A stretch of 64,000 nucleotides of DNA, taken from NCBI RefSeq assembly GCF_001593285.1, contig NZ_CP012529.1:1488001-1552000 (forward strand). Direction: 5' to 3'. The DNA is from Psychrobacter sp. P2G3 (GTDB taxonomy: Bacteria; Pseudomonadota; Gammaproteobacteria; Pseudomonadales; Moraxellaceae). The notes beneath the pieces were generated by a model. The model had not been told where the DNA came from, ran no database searches, and saw nothing but the letters and a program-made list of their open reading frames with translations. This document shows, piece by piece, positions 31,295 through 40,772 of this stretch. The position numbers were made by a program, and so were the translations under genes. Position 1 is the first letter of the stretch; every line of letters begins with the position of its first letter.

Positions 31295-32095
31295 ATGACT
31301 TATTCAGCAGAGACAGTTGCGCTATCAGATGATGAGTTGATGCGTTATGCGCGGCAGGTATTGCTCGAGGGCTGGGATATCGATGCGCAGCTACGTTTAA
31401 AAGTATCGCGAGTGGTCATGATAGGCGCAGGCGGCTTAGGTTGTCCGGCTTCTGAGACCTTAGTACGTGCAGGACTTGGGCAAATTCATCTGATTGATGA
31501 TGATGAGATTGAGGCAAGCAATTTACAGCGGCAAACGCTATTCTTACCTGAAGATATCGGTAAGCCCAAAGCGTTGACCGCTGCCGAAATGTTAGAGAGG
31601 ATTAATCCTTTAATAACTGCTCGTGGTACGGTTGCACGGCTGAGTGAAGACAATGCTTATGATTTGCTTGATATGGCGACAGGTAAGCCTGATCTTTTAT
31701 TGGATTGTACCGATAACTTTGCGACGCGTGACATCATTAATCGCATTAGTGTGCGCTACCAGATCCCTTTATTATCTGCCTCAGCGATAGCCATGCAGGG
31801 ACAATTAGCGTTGTATGAGCCGCATCTTAATACAGGCTGCTATCATTGCGTGTTTGGCTCAGTAGCAGTTGATGCAGAGGCTGATGAACGTACCTGTGCC
31901 AATTCAGGGGTGCTCGCCAGCACGACAGCCATCATGGGTAATTTGCAGGCCAATGCTGCGTTGCAGTATTTGGGATTAACCAAAAATCCACTGACAAACA
32001 AACTGCTAATATGGGATGGTAGCCAGATGCAGCAACGGTTGATGGGCTACCGACAAGATGTTCATTGTCCGGTTTGTGCCAATTTTTCCCAATGA
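31295..32095 (+). CDS. moeB: MoeB/ThiF-family adenylyltransferase
   Basis: An E1-like enzyme that adenylates the C-terminus of a ubiquitin-like sulfur carrier (MoaD or ThiS). The nucleotide-binding GAGGLGCPASETLVRAGLG and the catalytic Arg-rich NLQRQTLF are present. Zinc is held by CYHC and CPVC. It lacks a C-terminal rhodanese domain. The MoeB label is more likely than ThiF by overall similarity, but the two are hard to separate without a tree. The ATG at 31295 is preferred over the TTG at 31283. Confidence 0.88.
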   Translation: MTYSAETVALSDDELMRYARQVLLEGWDIDAQLRLKVSRVVMIGAGGLGCPASETLVRAGLGQIHLIDDDEIEASNLQRQTLFLPEDIGKPKALTAAEMLERINPLITARGTVARLSEDNAYDLLDMATGKPDLLLDCTDNFATRDIINRISVRYQIPLLSASAIAMQGQLALYEPHLNTGCYHCVFGSVAVDAEADERTCANSGVLASTTAIMGNLQANAALQYLGLTKNPLTNKLLIWDGSQMQQRLMGYRQDVHCPVCANFSQ

Positions 32096-32186
32096 TTTTT
32101 AAGCAGACCATTAGCAAGCGTTCAACTCGTTCATATTTTACTTTACTTATTCTTATCCCTTCTTTTTATTACCATAGTTGTTTCTT

Positions 32187-33539
32187 ATGAAAATTCATCG
32201 CCCTCATTTACTAAAGCATTCGTTCAATGTGGTTAACCGTATGCGTCAGACGGTTAGTGTCGCTGGCTTATCTGCGCTAAGAGTCGCAAAAGGCGAGAAG
32301 CCTGATGCAAGACTATTAAAGGATACCTTTGAGCAGCTTGGTACTACTTATATTAAAATCGGCCAGTTTATAGCCAGTACGCCATCTTTATTCCCGCGTG
32401 AATATGTAGAAGCGTTTCAAGATTGTTTGGATCAAACGACCCCATTATCCTACGCTTACATCAAGCAGGTATTGACGGCTGAGCTGGCAGTCGATGGGCA
32501 AACGCTGGCTGATAAGTTTGCATTTATTGATGAAAAACCATTAGCCTCAGCCTCCATCGCCCAAGTGCATGCCGCGCGTTTGCATAATGGTGATGAAGTG
32601 GTATTAAAGGTACAAAAGCCTGAAGTCGAAACCATCATGCAAACCGATTTGGGAGTGTTGCATGGGGTGACCAAACTGATTGAGCTGCTAATGCCTTCGA
32701 TGAGGTTTGCCAGTATTGCACCGATTATCGATGAGATTCGTTTGCGCATGCTTGCCGAAACTGACTTTATTGCTGAAGCTCAAAATATTCGTGATTTTCA
32801 GCAGTTTTTGGCTGTATCAGGGAATACCAAGGTGGTTGCGCCAGAAGTCTATGATGAGCTGACCACTAAGCGCGTGCTGACTATGAGTCGGTTACATGGC
32901 GTCTCTATGATTGATGAGACGGCAATGCGCCAGTATTGTGATGACCCAGCGCAAGTGATGGCAGATACGTTGAATACGTGGTTTGCAAGCCTTATGTTCT
33001 GCAATAGTTTCCACGCTGACCTGCATGCAGGCAACTTAATGCTCTTAACCGATGGCCGAATTGGCTTTTTGGATTTCGGTATTGTGGGCAAACTAAAGGC
33101 CGAAAGTTGGCGTGCCTGTATGGGCATGATGCAGGCCTTGCAAGATAATAACTATCAAGCAATGGCACAGCATATGATCGATATGGAGATGACCCGTGGT
33201 CGTAGTAATGTCGATGAGCTTGATTTAGCAAATGATTTACAACGCATGATGAAAACCATCATGGCAGAAGATATTACGTTTACAAGCGGTGTGCCTTTTA
33301 ACAGTAAAGAGCAGGCTGATGAGCTGAATCAAATGATGCTTGAAATCGTTGAAGTGGGTAAGCGTCATGGTATTCATTTCCCACGTGATTTCGCTTTACT
33401 GACCAAGCAGCTGTTGTATTTTGATCGGTTTATGCGTACTTTAGCCCCTGATATGGATATGTTTAGCGACCAACGGGTACAGATATTAGGGCAGACCGAT
33501 ACAGAGCAACCTTCAACGCCCGCACTTAACGTTTCGTAG
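32187..33539 (+). CDS. ABC1/UbiB-family atypical kinase
   Basis: 450 residues with the ABC1 signature: IKIGQFIASTPSLFP (the KxGQ motif, near 55), the Ala-rich nucleotide loop ASASIAQVHAA, a Lys in VVLKVQKPEV, FHADLHAGNLML and LDFGIVG. UbiB proteins support ubiquinone synthesis. This one lacks the C-terminal membrane helices of canonical UbiB and is shorter, so it may be a paralogue rather than the main ubiB. The ATG at 32187 is preferred over the upstream TTG. Confidence 0.85.
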   Translation: MKIHRPHLLKHSFNVVNRMRQTVSVAGLSALRVAKGEKPDARLLKDTFEQLGTTYIKIGQFIASTPSLFPREYVEAFQDCLDQTTPLSYAYIKQVLTAELAVDGQTLADKFAFIDEKPLASASIAQVHAARLHNGDEVVLKVQKPEVETIMQTDLGVLHGVTKLIELLMPSMRFASIAPIIDEIRLRMLAETDFIAEAQNIRDFQQFLAVSGNTKVVAPEVYDELTTKRVLTMSRLHGVSMIDETAMRQYCDDPAQVMADTLNTWFASLMFCNSFHADLHAGNLMLLTDGRIGFLDFGIVGKLKAESWRACMGMMQALQDNNYQAMAQHMIDMEMTRGRSNVDELDLANDLQRMMKTIMAEDITFTSGVPFNSKEQADELNQMMLEIVEVGKRHGIHFPRDFALLTKQLLYFDRFMRTLAPDMDMFSDQRVQILGQTDTEQPSTPALNVS

Positions 33540-33619
33540 TTTTTAAGTAGCTTTTATTCGGTTTTTATAGTGTATTTCCGATTTTAAGTATTATCTGTAG
33601 ATTTTTAACACAAAGGATT

Positions 33620-34930
33620 GTGTGCCCATTACCACAAATTGGCTCTGTCATGATGACTGCTCTCAAAAGCCGCATTCTTCCTATTATTACCAATGAAATT
33701 ACCATCGCTTGGATAGGTCTTTACTGTCTGGCGGTGGTAATGGGTTATGGGCGCTTTTTATTTACGGCCACCTTGCCTGATATCATGATTCAATTGTCGT
33801 TATCGACGGCCATTGCTGGATGGCTAGCTTCAGTTAATTATGTTGGCTACTTTATCGGTGCGCTCATCGCCATGTTTGTCCCGCAGCGACTCACATGGCA
33901 AATGCTAATGCTATGGACGATTGTTAGTGTGTTCACGACTATGCTGCTCGTCGTGCCGGAGATGTCATTAAACCTATGGTATGTTATTCGTTTGCTAGCA
34001 GGTATCGCGAGTGGGGTGGCGATGATTTTGAGCTCATCATTGGTGATTCAAAGCTTTAGCAATGAGCGCCGCTCTGTGCTTTCGGCATTACATTATGCGG
34101 GGATAGGAGTAGGTATTAGCCTCTCAGCCGTATTGACTTGGTGGTTATTGTTGCTTGGCTATCATTTTGATATTATCTGGCTGGTAGCAGGCGTGAGTAG
34201 TTTGCCATTGCTCTGGCTACTCTATGGCATACGACTAATAAATGCAGATACAAATACAACTGCATCTGGCGAGACACGGCTGGCAAACTCATCGTCCAAT
34301 GCTGCGCACCGATCTATACGCCAAACCTATATTAATTTTAAACGTTCATTATACGAAGCAGTCACCGGACATACCAAAGCAATTATGCTGTTGTCAGCAA
34401 GCTATGTGCTGGCAGGTTTTGGTTATATTACATCAGCGACCTTTTTGCCAGTAATGGCAGCACAGCGGCTTACAACCCAAAGTTATGCTGGGCTGCTTAT
34501 TTGGTTGCTGGTTGGTATTTTTGCGATGCTGTCCAATCCTTTGTGGGGCGCGCTTGCTAAACGTATTGGTGAGACCAAAACCTTGATGGGTTTAACCTTA
34601 TTACAAGCATTTGGGATGCTTTTACCTTTATGGTCCAAGGGTGCATTTGGCTTATACGCGAATGCGGTAATTTTAGGATTAACCTTTGTTGGTATGGTTT
34701 CAATGACCTTGAATATTATCAAAAATATCAATCCAGCCTACTCTAATTTGCTGATAGGATTGGCAACTTTGGCCTATGCGCTCGGTCAGTTTATTGGACC
34801 ATTAGTGACGGTCGCATTAGCAGGGCAGGATGATAATTTTAATGCAGGCCTATTAGTCGCTGCTATTGGGCTGCTAGTTGGACTTTTTCTAATAGCGCTA
34901 TTTCGTCGGCAACGTAATAGTTATTCTTAA
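33620..34930 (+). CDS. YbfB/YjiJ-family MFS transporter
   Basis: A 12-segment major facilitator. Its N-terminus has the YbfB/YjiJ mark VMGYGRFLFTATLPDIM and ASVNYVGYFIGAL. The C-terminal half has LATLAYALGQFIGPLV. The substrate is unknown. The start is uncertain: GTG at 33620 has AAAGGA only two bases away, while ATG at 33650 lacks a clear site. It is last in the run that begins with ampG; 80 bases separate it from the kinase. Confidence 0.82.
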   Translation: MCPLPQIGSVMMTALKSRILPIITNEITIAWIGLYCLAVVMGYGRFLFTATLPDIMIQLSLSTAIAGWLASVNYVGYFIGALIAMFVPQRLTWQMLMLWTIVSVFTTMLLVVPEMSLNLWYVIRLLAGIASGVAMILSSSLVIQSFSNERRSVLSALHYAGIGVGISLSAVLTWWLLLLGYHFDIIWLVAGVSSLPLLWLLYGIRLINADTNTTASGETRLANSSSNAAHRSIRQTYINFKRSLYEAVTGHTKAIMLLSASYVLAGFGYITSATFLPVMAAQRLTTQSYAGLLIWLLVGIFAMLSNPLWGALAKRIGETKTLMGLTLLQAFGMLLPLWSKGAFGLYANAVILGLTFVGMVSMTLNIIKNINPAYSNLLIGLATLAYALGQFIGPLVTVALAGQDDNFNAGLLVAAIGLLVGLFLIALFRRQRNSYS

Positions 34931-34940
34931 AAGTAGTTTT

Positions 34941-35429
34941 TTAGACAATGCTGCGGCTAAAAACTTCTCGTAACTCAAAGCTAGTATGTACTTGTGCAAC
35001 GCCTTCAATACGATTTAGCCGATGTAATAAAAACTCCTCATAGTGTGCCATATCGCGTACTCGTACTTTAATTAAGTAGTCTTCAGAACGGCCTGTAACG
35101 ATGCTGCAACTGATAACCTCATCGAAGCTTTGCACCTTTTTTTCAAACTGCTCAAAACGCTCAGCTGTGTGGCGATCCATACTAATAGCGATAAATATAG
35201 CGAGCGGATAGCCAAGCTTTTCTGCGTCTGTCTGAGTATGATAACCAGTGATAATGCCTGCGTCTTCTAGACGTTTGATACGGCGTGCGCAGGGAGTAGC
35301 TGATAGGTTAACGTTTTCAGCCAGCTCAGTAATGCTCATCCGTGCGTCAGTCTGTAATAGACGTAAAAGACGTTTGTCAATATCGTCGATAGTATGTGTA
35401 ATCTGATGGGCAAATTGATTAACAGTCAT
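34941..35429 (-). CDS. Lrp/AsnC-family transcriptional regulator
   Basis: 162 residues: an N-terminal helix-turn-helix (about 20-60, with MSITELAENVNLSATPCARRIKRLEDAGII) and a C-terminal RAM/effector domain (SFDEVISCSIVTGRSEDYLIKVRVRDM). The size and both domains match Lrp-type feast/famine regulators. It is divergent from leuA, and the intervening DNA has palindromes typical of a self- and target-regulated site. Control of leuA or of branched-chain amino-acid genes is an inference from position. Confidence 0.88.
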   Translation of the reverse strand: MTVNQFAHQITHTIDDIDKRLLRLLQTDARMSITELAENVNLSATPCARRIKRLEDAGIITGYHTQTDAEKLGYPLAIFIAISMDRHTAERFEQFEKKVQSFDEVISCSIVTGRSEDYLIKVRVRDMAHYEEFLLHRLNRIEGVAQVHTSFELREVFSRSIV

Positions 35430-35442
35430 CGTTTTTATCTAG

Positions 35443-35502
35443 TATTAGTGGTTTGCACTGATTATATCTATAAAATTAGCGATAATCACTAATAATGATT
35501 AT
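35443..35502. promoter_or_regulatory. Palindromic operator candidates between lrp and leuA
   Basis: A 21-base near-perfect palindrome with ATAATCA/TGATTAT arms lies at 35482-35502. A second dyad pairs TATTAGTG (35443-35450) with CACTAATA (35487-35494). Both sit just upstream of the minus-strand lrp start. Lrp-family proteins bind such AT-rich dyads as multimers. Confidence 0.55.
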
Positions 35503-35633
35503 AAAATTGTTTAATAAAGCTGCTTTTCACTTCAAAATCTTTGCTATTATAATGACATAACTATTATCTCTTATGATAACGCCATTTAGTTAGATATATA
35601 TCTAGCTCATCATATCGTCTAAAAGGATTGATT

Positions 35634-37418
35634 ATGTCTGACCAAGCCACCCGCAATGCGACCACACGTACTGCAAAGATTACGCCCAAAAACGCTGCTT
35701 TCGATTTCCGTAAATATCGTCCATTTGCGTTTGCACCTTCATTGTCAGATCGAACATGGCCAAGTAAAACTATTGAAACATCGCCAATATGGGCGAGTGT
35801 TGATCTACGTGATGGCAATCAAGCTCTGATTGATCCGATGACTATTGAACAAAAAATGCGCTTTTTCAAAACCTTAGTTGAGGTGGGTTTTAAAGAGATT
35901 GAAATTGGTTTCCCGTCAGCGGCGCAAGTTGAATTTGATTTTGCTCGTAAACTTATCGAAGAAAACCATGTGCCAGATGACGTGACGTTGCAGGTATTGG
36001 TACAAGCGCGTGAGCATTTGATTGCTCGCACTTTTGAATCATTAAAAGGCGCAAAGCGAGCCATCGTCCATGTCTATAACTCAACCTGCCGCGTACAGCG
36101 TGAAAAGGTCTATGGTAAAGATAAGTCTGAGATTAAAGAAATTGCAATCACTGGTGCCAAGCTATTGCAGCAGTATGCAGCAAAATATCCAGAGACAGAA
36201 TGGGTATTCCAGTATTCACCTGAAAGCTTTAGCCAAACTGAAACTGAATATGCGGTAGAAGTCTGTAATGCTGTGTGTGAAGTTTGGCAGCCGCAGAACG
36301 GTCAGGAAGTTATTCTTAACTTACCAGCGACCGTTGAAGCGTCTATGCCTAATGTCTTTGCCGATCAGGTTGAATACTTTTGCCGTAATCTTGCGCAGCG
36401 TGAGCATGTTATTATTAGTCTTCATACTCATAATGACCGAGGCTGTGCGGTTGCTGCTGCTGAGCTTGGTGTGCTTGCTGGCGCAGATCGTATCGAAGGC
36501 ACCTTACTTGGTAACGGTGAGCGTACTGGTAATATGGATATCATGGTCATGGCGATGAACTTGTTCAGCCAAGGTATCGATCCTGAGCTTGATTTTAGTA
36601 ATATGAGTGAAATTGTACAAGTAGTTAGCGAATGTAATAATTTACCGCTACATCCACGTCATCCGTATGTGGGTGAGCTAGTATTTACTGCCTTTAGTGG
36701 CTCGCATCAAGACGCCATCAAGAAGTCTCTTGATTATAATGAGAAGCATCAAGATGAGACTGATAATGTATGGGATGTCGCTTATCTACCCATTGATCCT
36801 GCGCATATTGGTCGTAGCTACCAAGATGTAGTACGTATCAATAGTCAGTCTGGTAAAGGCGGCGTCGCTTATATCTTGCAACGCAACTATGGATTTAACT
36901 TGCCGCGCTGGATGCAAATTGACTTTAGCGGTGTGGTACAAAAGCAAGCTGAAACTGCTGCCCGCGAATTACAGAACGATGAAATCTTGCAGACCTTTGA
37001 AGATACGTATTTGCAGCAAGGAAACTTTGAGTTATTAGACTATAGTGTCAATAACAAAGGCGGTGAAGTTTACTTCAATGGTCAAGTACAGATGAATAGC
37101 GATACCATTATAATTGATGGAACAGGTAATGGGCCATTGTCATCATTCATTGACGGACTTGCGCAGCACACTGGTAAATCAATACACGTTATCAATTATG
37201 CCGAGCATGCTATCAATCCGCAGCATAATAGTGGTAATGGTATCGATGATGACAATAACAGCGATAACAAAACCAATGCCAATGCAGCAGCTTACATTCA
37301 GCTTAATGTTGACGGAGAAGTTTACTCTGGTATCGGTACTTGTAGCAGCACAGTATCGGCGATGTTAAAAGGGGCATTATCTGCATTTGCTCAAGCGCCA
37401 AGCACGACGGCAGCTTAA
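35634..37418 (+). CDS. leuA: 2-isopropylmalate synthase LeuA (long form)
   Basis: Condenses acetyl-CoA with 2-ketoisovalerate, the committed step of leucine synthesis. The TIM-barrel start WASVDLRDGNQALIDPM and the metal site SLHTHNDRGCAVAAAELG are intact. At 594 residues it is the long type found in actinobacteria and some proteobacteria, with a C-terminal leucine-sensing domain. That domain is interrupted near residue 545 by an Asp/Asn-rich stretch (GNGIDDDNNSDNKTNAN). The ATG at 35634 with AAAAGG upstream is better than the TTG at 35628. A terminator follows. Confidence 0.95.
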   Translation: MSDQATRNATTRTAKITPKNAAFDFRKYRPFAFAPSLSDRTWPSKTIETSPIWASVDLRDGNQALIDPMTIEQKMRFFKTLVEVGFKEIEIGFPSAAQVEFDFARKLIEENHVPDDVTLQVLVQAREHLIARTFESLKGAKRAIVHVYNSTCRVQREKVYGKDKSEIKEIAITGAKLLQQYAAKYPETEWVFQYSPESFSQTETEYAVEVCNAVCEVWQPQNGQEVILNLPATVEASMPNVFADQVEYFCRNLAQREHVIISLHTHNDRGCAVAAAELGVLAGADRIEGTLLGNGERTGNMDIMVMAMNLFSQGIDPELDFSNMSEIVQVVSECNNLPLHPRHPYVGELVFTAFSGSHQDAIKKSLDYNEKHQDETDNVWDVAYLPIDPAHIGRSYQDVVRINSQSGKGGVAYILQRNYGFNLPRWMQIDFSGVVQKQAETAARELQNDEILQTFEDTYLQQGNFELLDYSVNNKGGEVYFNGQVQMNSDTIIIDGTGNGPLSSFIDGLAQHTGKSIHVINYAEHAINPQHNSGNGIDDDNNSDNKTNANAAAYIQLNVDGEVYSGIGTCSSTVSAMLKGALSAFAQAPSTTAA

Positions 37419-37445
37419 GTTTAAATAGTTAGACTTGAATTAAAG

Positions 37446-37484
37446 TACCGCCATATCTTTTAAAGGGACATGGCGGTATTTTTT
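37446..37484 (+). terminator. Rho-independent terminator after leuA
   Basis: TACCGCCA / TGGCGGTA arms followed by T6. Confidence 0.85.
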
Positions 37485-37699
37485 ACGGTTAATAAATATT
37501 AACTATGAACATCAACTATAAATAACAACTGTGTTTTTTGTTACTTTTTCAATATATAGATATATTAATGTAAACGTCATTGGATGACTTATTGGTTGTA
37601 CATCCGACTACCTATAGCATAATGTTACTTGTGTGTTTGGTATCTAGGACTTACACTAATGTATGTACATAACTCATTATTATAAGTATAAGGTTAATT

Positions 37700-38320
37700 A
37701 TGGAACCTATTTCGTTTGCTTCATTTACGTTAGCAGCTGTTTTAGCCTCACTACCTTCGAATAGCGAGCCTATTAGTCAGTCGGTAATTACAACGCATAT
37801 TAGTCCTGCCATCGCTGGTCAATGGGAGATAGATTTAGATAGTGATGTTACCATGACCAAAGAAGCTGCAGCGAAGCAAATAGCGTCGGGTAATATTCAA
37901 AATATAGAAAGTAACGAGCCTGAGGTATCGGCTGGGGCAGTAGATGGTGTTTTGGGTCAAAGTGAACGCCGTGTCTTTAAGGTCGCACCCAATACAGCGA
38001 CCAGCACTAATGTAAAAACAAAAAAATCTACTCAGTGCCGAGAGTTGTATAACTTTGGCTCAGACAATGAGATGTGGGCTGTGAGTGGTAAAGAATGGAC
38101 TTACGGTCGCTATTTGGTGACGCATCGTGAAGAAGGTTTACCTATTATTGCTATCAAAACTGTCTATGATAATAATGAAGTAGATTGCTCAGGTAATAAA
38201 ATTGATCAGACTGACGAGGCACTAATTGCTTACTTGAACCATGATGGTAATCAAATGCAGTGGTGTGCTGATCCTGATGGTAAGGAATGCTTTATGAATT
38301 TCCATAGAGTACTGCCCTAA
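37700..38320 (+). CDS. Hypothetical secreted or periplasmic protein
   Basis: 206 residues. The first 20-25 residues are weakly hydrophobic (SFASFTLAAVLASLPSNS) and may be a signal peptide without basic residues. The mature part has five Cys, mostly in the C-terminal half, a likely disulfide-bonded beta domain (WTYGRYLVTHREEGLPIIAIKTVYDNNEVDCSG). I do not recognise a family. The start has a TAAGGTTAATT site. A strong bidirectional terminator follows. Confidence 0.6.
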   Translation: MEPISFASFTLAAVLASLPSNSEPISQSVITTHISPAIAGQWEIDLDSDVTMTKEAAAKQIASGNIQNIESNEPEVSAGAVDGVLGQSERRVFKVAPNTATSTNVKTKKSTQCRELYNFGSDNEMWAVSGKEWTYGRYLVTHREEGLPIIAIKTVYDNNEVDCSGNKIDQTDEALIAYLNHDGNQMQWCADPDGKECFMNFHRVLP

Positions 38321-38369
38321 ATAGTTTGTTTTATATTTAAAACCCTCTAATAATTTATTTATAACGCAT

Positions 38370-38405
38370 AAAAAACCCGCTTTCTGATAAGAAAGCGGGT
38401 TTTTT
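38370..38405. terminator. Bidirectional terminator between the 37700 gene and accC
   Basis: Perfect A6-CCCGCTTTC / GAAAGCGGG-T6 hairpin between two convergent genes. Confidence 0.93.
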
Positions 38406-38437
38406 ATGTTTGCCACAATACCGATAAAAAGTTTTGG

Positions 38438-39799
38438 CTATTTCGCTGTTTTAGTTGTTTGCGATTTGAGCAGCTCTTCTTCAAGGTAATGTATATTTTG
38501 AGCCTCATTGACAAAATCTTCATCAGCTAAGATTACATCACGATGCATGGGGATATTGGTTTTAATCCCTTCAATGACAAGCTCATCAAGCGCATGCAAC
38601 GTCTTTGCAATCGCTTGTTGACGCGTTTGTCCATGACAAATAAGCTTACCAATAAGTGAGTCATAATAACTAGGGATTTCGTATCCCGGATACAGATGTG
38701 AGTCAAAGCGAACGCCAGCCCCACTAGGAGTATATAGCTGGGTGACCTTGCCAGGTGATGGCATAAAAGTCACTGGATCTTCAGCATTAATACGACATTC
38801 TATTGCATGACCTTGGACTTCAATCTCGCTTTGACGATACGATAAACCGTACCCTGCTGCAATTTTGAGCTGCTCAACGACCACATCAATACCAGTAATC
38901 ATCTCGGTGATAGTATGCTCAACTTGCACCCGTGTATTCATCTCGATAAAGAAGAATTCGTTGTTTTCGAATAAGAACTCAAAGGTTCCAGCGCCACGAT
39001 AATTAACCAGTTTACAAGCTTTGACACAAGCTTGTAAAATAGGTTCGCGCACATCATCAGGGATATCAGGAGCAGGGGCTTCTTCTAGTACCTTTTGATG
39101 ACGACGTTGTAGTGAGCAATCACGATCATACAGATGAATAGCATTACCATTACCATCGCCAAGTACTTGAATTTCAACGTGACGTGGGTTTTGTAGGTAG
39201 CGTTCCATATAGACTGTATCATCGCCAAACCAAAGCTCAGCTTCTTGTCTAGCGGCTTGCACCTGACCGATAAGGTCATCAAAACGCTCAACGACACGCA
39301 TACCACGACCACCACCACCGGAAGCCGCTTTAACTATTAGCGGAAAGCCAATATTACGTGCTTGCTCTTCAGCATTGTGCATCGTAACGGCGCCAACTGA
39401 ACCGGGAACAGTCGGTACGCCTGCTTTTTTCATCGCATTGATAGCAGAAACCTTATTGCCCATCAGACGAATATGATCTGCAGTAGGACCTACGAAGGTT
39501 AAGCCAGCTTCTTCAATACGTTCAGCAAATTCAGCATTTTCAGCCAAAAAACCATAACCAGGATGAATGGCGTCAGCACCAGAGATTTCAGCAGCCGTCA
39601 AAATAGTATTGATATTTAAGTAGCTTTCGCTAGCATTTGGTTTGCCAATACAGATGGCTTCATCAACGAAGCGTAGATGCATGAGGTTTTCATCAGCGGT
39701 GGAGTAGACACCGACAGTCTCGATACCAAGTGCTTTACACGCACGTACGATACGTAGAGCAATCTCACCTCGGTTGGCGATGAGCAGTTTTTTTATCAT
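38438..39799 (-). CDS. accC: Biotin carboxylase AccC (acetyl-CoA carboxylase subunit)
   Basis: ATP-grasp enzyme that carboxylates biotin on AccB, first step of fatty-acid synthesis. The ATP loop [14 protein letters not shown] and the catalytic segment [24 protein letters not shown] are intact. Length (453) matches E. coli (449). It follows accB with a 111-base gap on the same strand, and has an AAGGATGA ribosome-binding site. The Glu-rich C-terminal end is normal. Confidence 0.97.
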   Translation of the reverse strand: MIKKLLIANRGEIALRIVRACKALGIETVGVYSTADENLMHLRFVDEAICIGKPNASESYLNINTILTAAEISGADAIHPGYGFLAENAEFAERIEEAGLTFVGPTADHIRLMGNKVSAINAMKKAGVPTVPGSVGAVTMHNAEEQARNIGFPLIVKAASGGGGRGMRVVERFDDLIGQVQAARQEAELWFGDDTVYMERYLQNPRHVEIQVLGDGNGNAIHLYDRDCSLQRRHQKVLEEAPAPDIPDDVREPILQACVKACKLVNYRGAGTFEFLFENNEFFFIEMNTRVQVEHTITEMITGIDVVVEQLKIAAGYGLSYRQSEIEVQGHAIECRINAEDPVTFMPSPGKVTQLYTPSGAGVRFDSHLYPGYEIPSYYDSLIGKLICHGQTRQQAIAKTLHALDELVIEGIKTNIPMHRDVILADEDFVNEAQNIHYLEEELLKSQTTKTAK

Positions 39800-39910
39800 A
39801 GGGTCATCCTTGTCAAAGCGGCGTTGATCAATTCAATCGTTATGGATTATTCATATAGTATGAATATTAACGAGATATTGAGCGTAACAAAGTAAGGTAT
39901 AGCAGTACAA

Positions 39911-40339
39911 TTAGGCTTTATAGCGTATAACTGGCTGGCCAAACTGTACAACCTCAGAGTTGTCCACTAAGATTTCATCGATGACACCACTTTGAGTGGC
40001 CTCAAGCGGGTTCATAATCTTCATCGCTTCGATAATACCAAGCGTATCGCCAGCCTGTACTTTTTGGCCAACTTTGGCAAACGGTGGATCGTTAGGGCTA
40101 GGAGCAGAATAGAATACTCCAACCATTGGTGAAGTCTCAACGCTACCGGCTTTGACAGCTGCTTTGGCTTCAGTAGCGATAGGTGCTGCACCAACAGTAG
40201 GCGCTGCCATCATCGTTGGGGCTGGCGCATCGTAGTGACGGGTTAAACTGATATGCTCATCGTCTGAACTAACTTCTAGATTAACTAGTTCATTTTCTTC
40301 CATGAGGGCGATTAACGTGCGTATTTTTTCGATATCCAT
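39911..40339 (-). CDS. accB: Biotin carboxyl carrier protein AccB
   Basis: 142 residues. The C-terminal biotinyl domain has the biotinylated Lys in EAMKIMNPLEA. The N-terminus (IEKIRTLIALMEENELVNLEV) is the helical part that binds AccC, and an Ala/Pro/Thr linker joins the two. The thumb segment SPMVGVFYSAPSPNDPPFAKVG is typical of AccB. It heads the accB-accC operon. Confidence 0.96.
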   Translation of the reverse strand: MDIEKIRTLIALMEENELVNLEVSSDDEHISLTRHYDAPAPTMMAAPTVGAAPIATEAKAAVKAGSVETSPMVGVFYSAPSPNDPPFAKVGQKVQAGDTLGIIEAMKIMNPLEATQSGVIDEILVDNSEVVQFGQPVIRYKA

Positions 40340-40772
40340 AATTTTAATGATGCCTTTTTCTAAAATTGAAGAAAGAAATAGTGTAACAAAATATTGTGTA
40401 ATTGATTGCTAATGATACCTATATTCGGTGCAATGAGCAATCAATGTACAGTTGTTAACTGGAATTTTTACATATTTTTGACTCTAAGGCGAGTATTAGT
40501 AACATGCGTCTTATTTTTATCGAGCTTTTTTTGACAACATTGAGCTTTTCTTAACAGTCTTTTGGTTATGGTTTACGTACTAGATATAGGTTAAAAGGAA
40601 GAACTATTTTATAAAAGGTACGTTGTTCATCATAATCGATGTCGCTAAGGAGCGCTAGCATTGGTTACTAGAAGCTACGATAGAAAATTATGCTAGAAAG
40701 CTGAAAACCACTCTTAATGTTATCTTAAAAAGCAGTCATTAGCTTGTTATCAAAATAAACAAAACGAATTGT
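40340..40772. other. 433-base gap with the accB promoter
   Basis: AT-rich DNA without a supported reading frame. It must hold the accB promoter; none of the candidate boxes is convincing by eye. TTGACA near 40531 is on the plus strand and leads to no gene. Confidence 0.4.
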
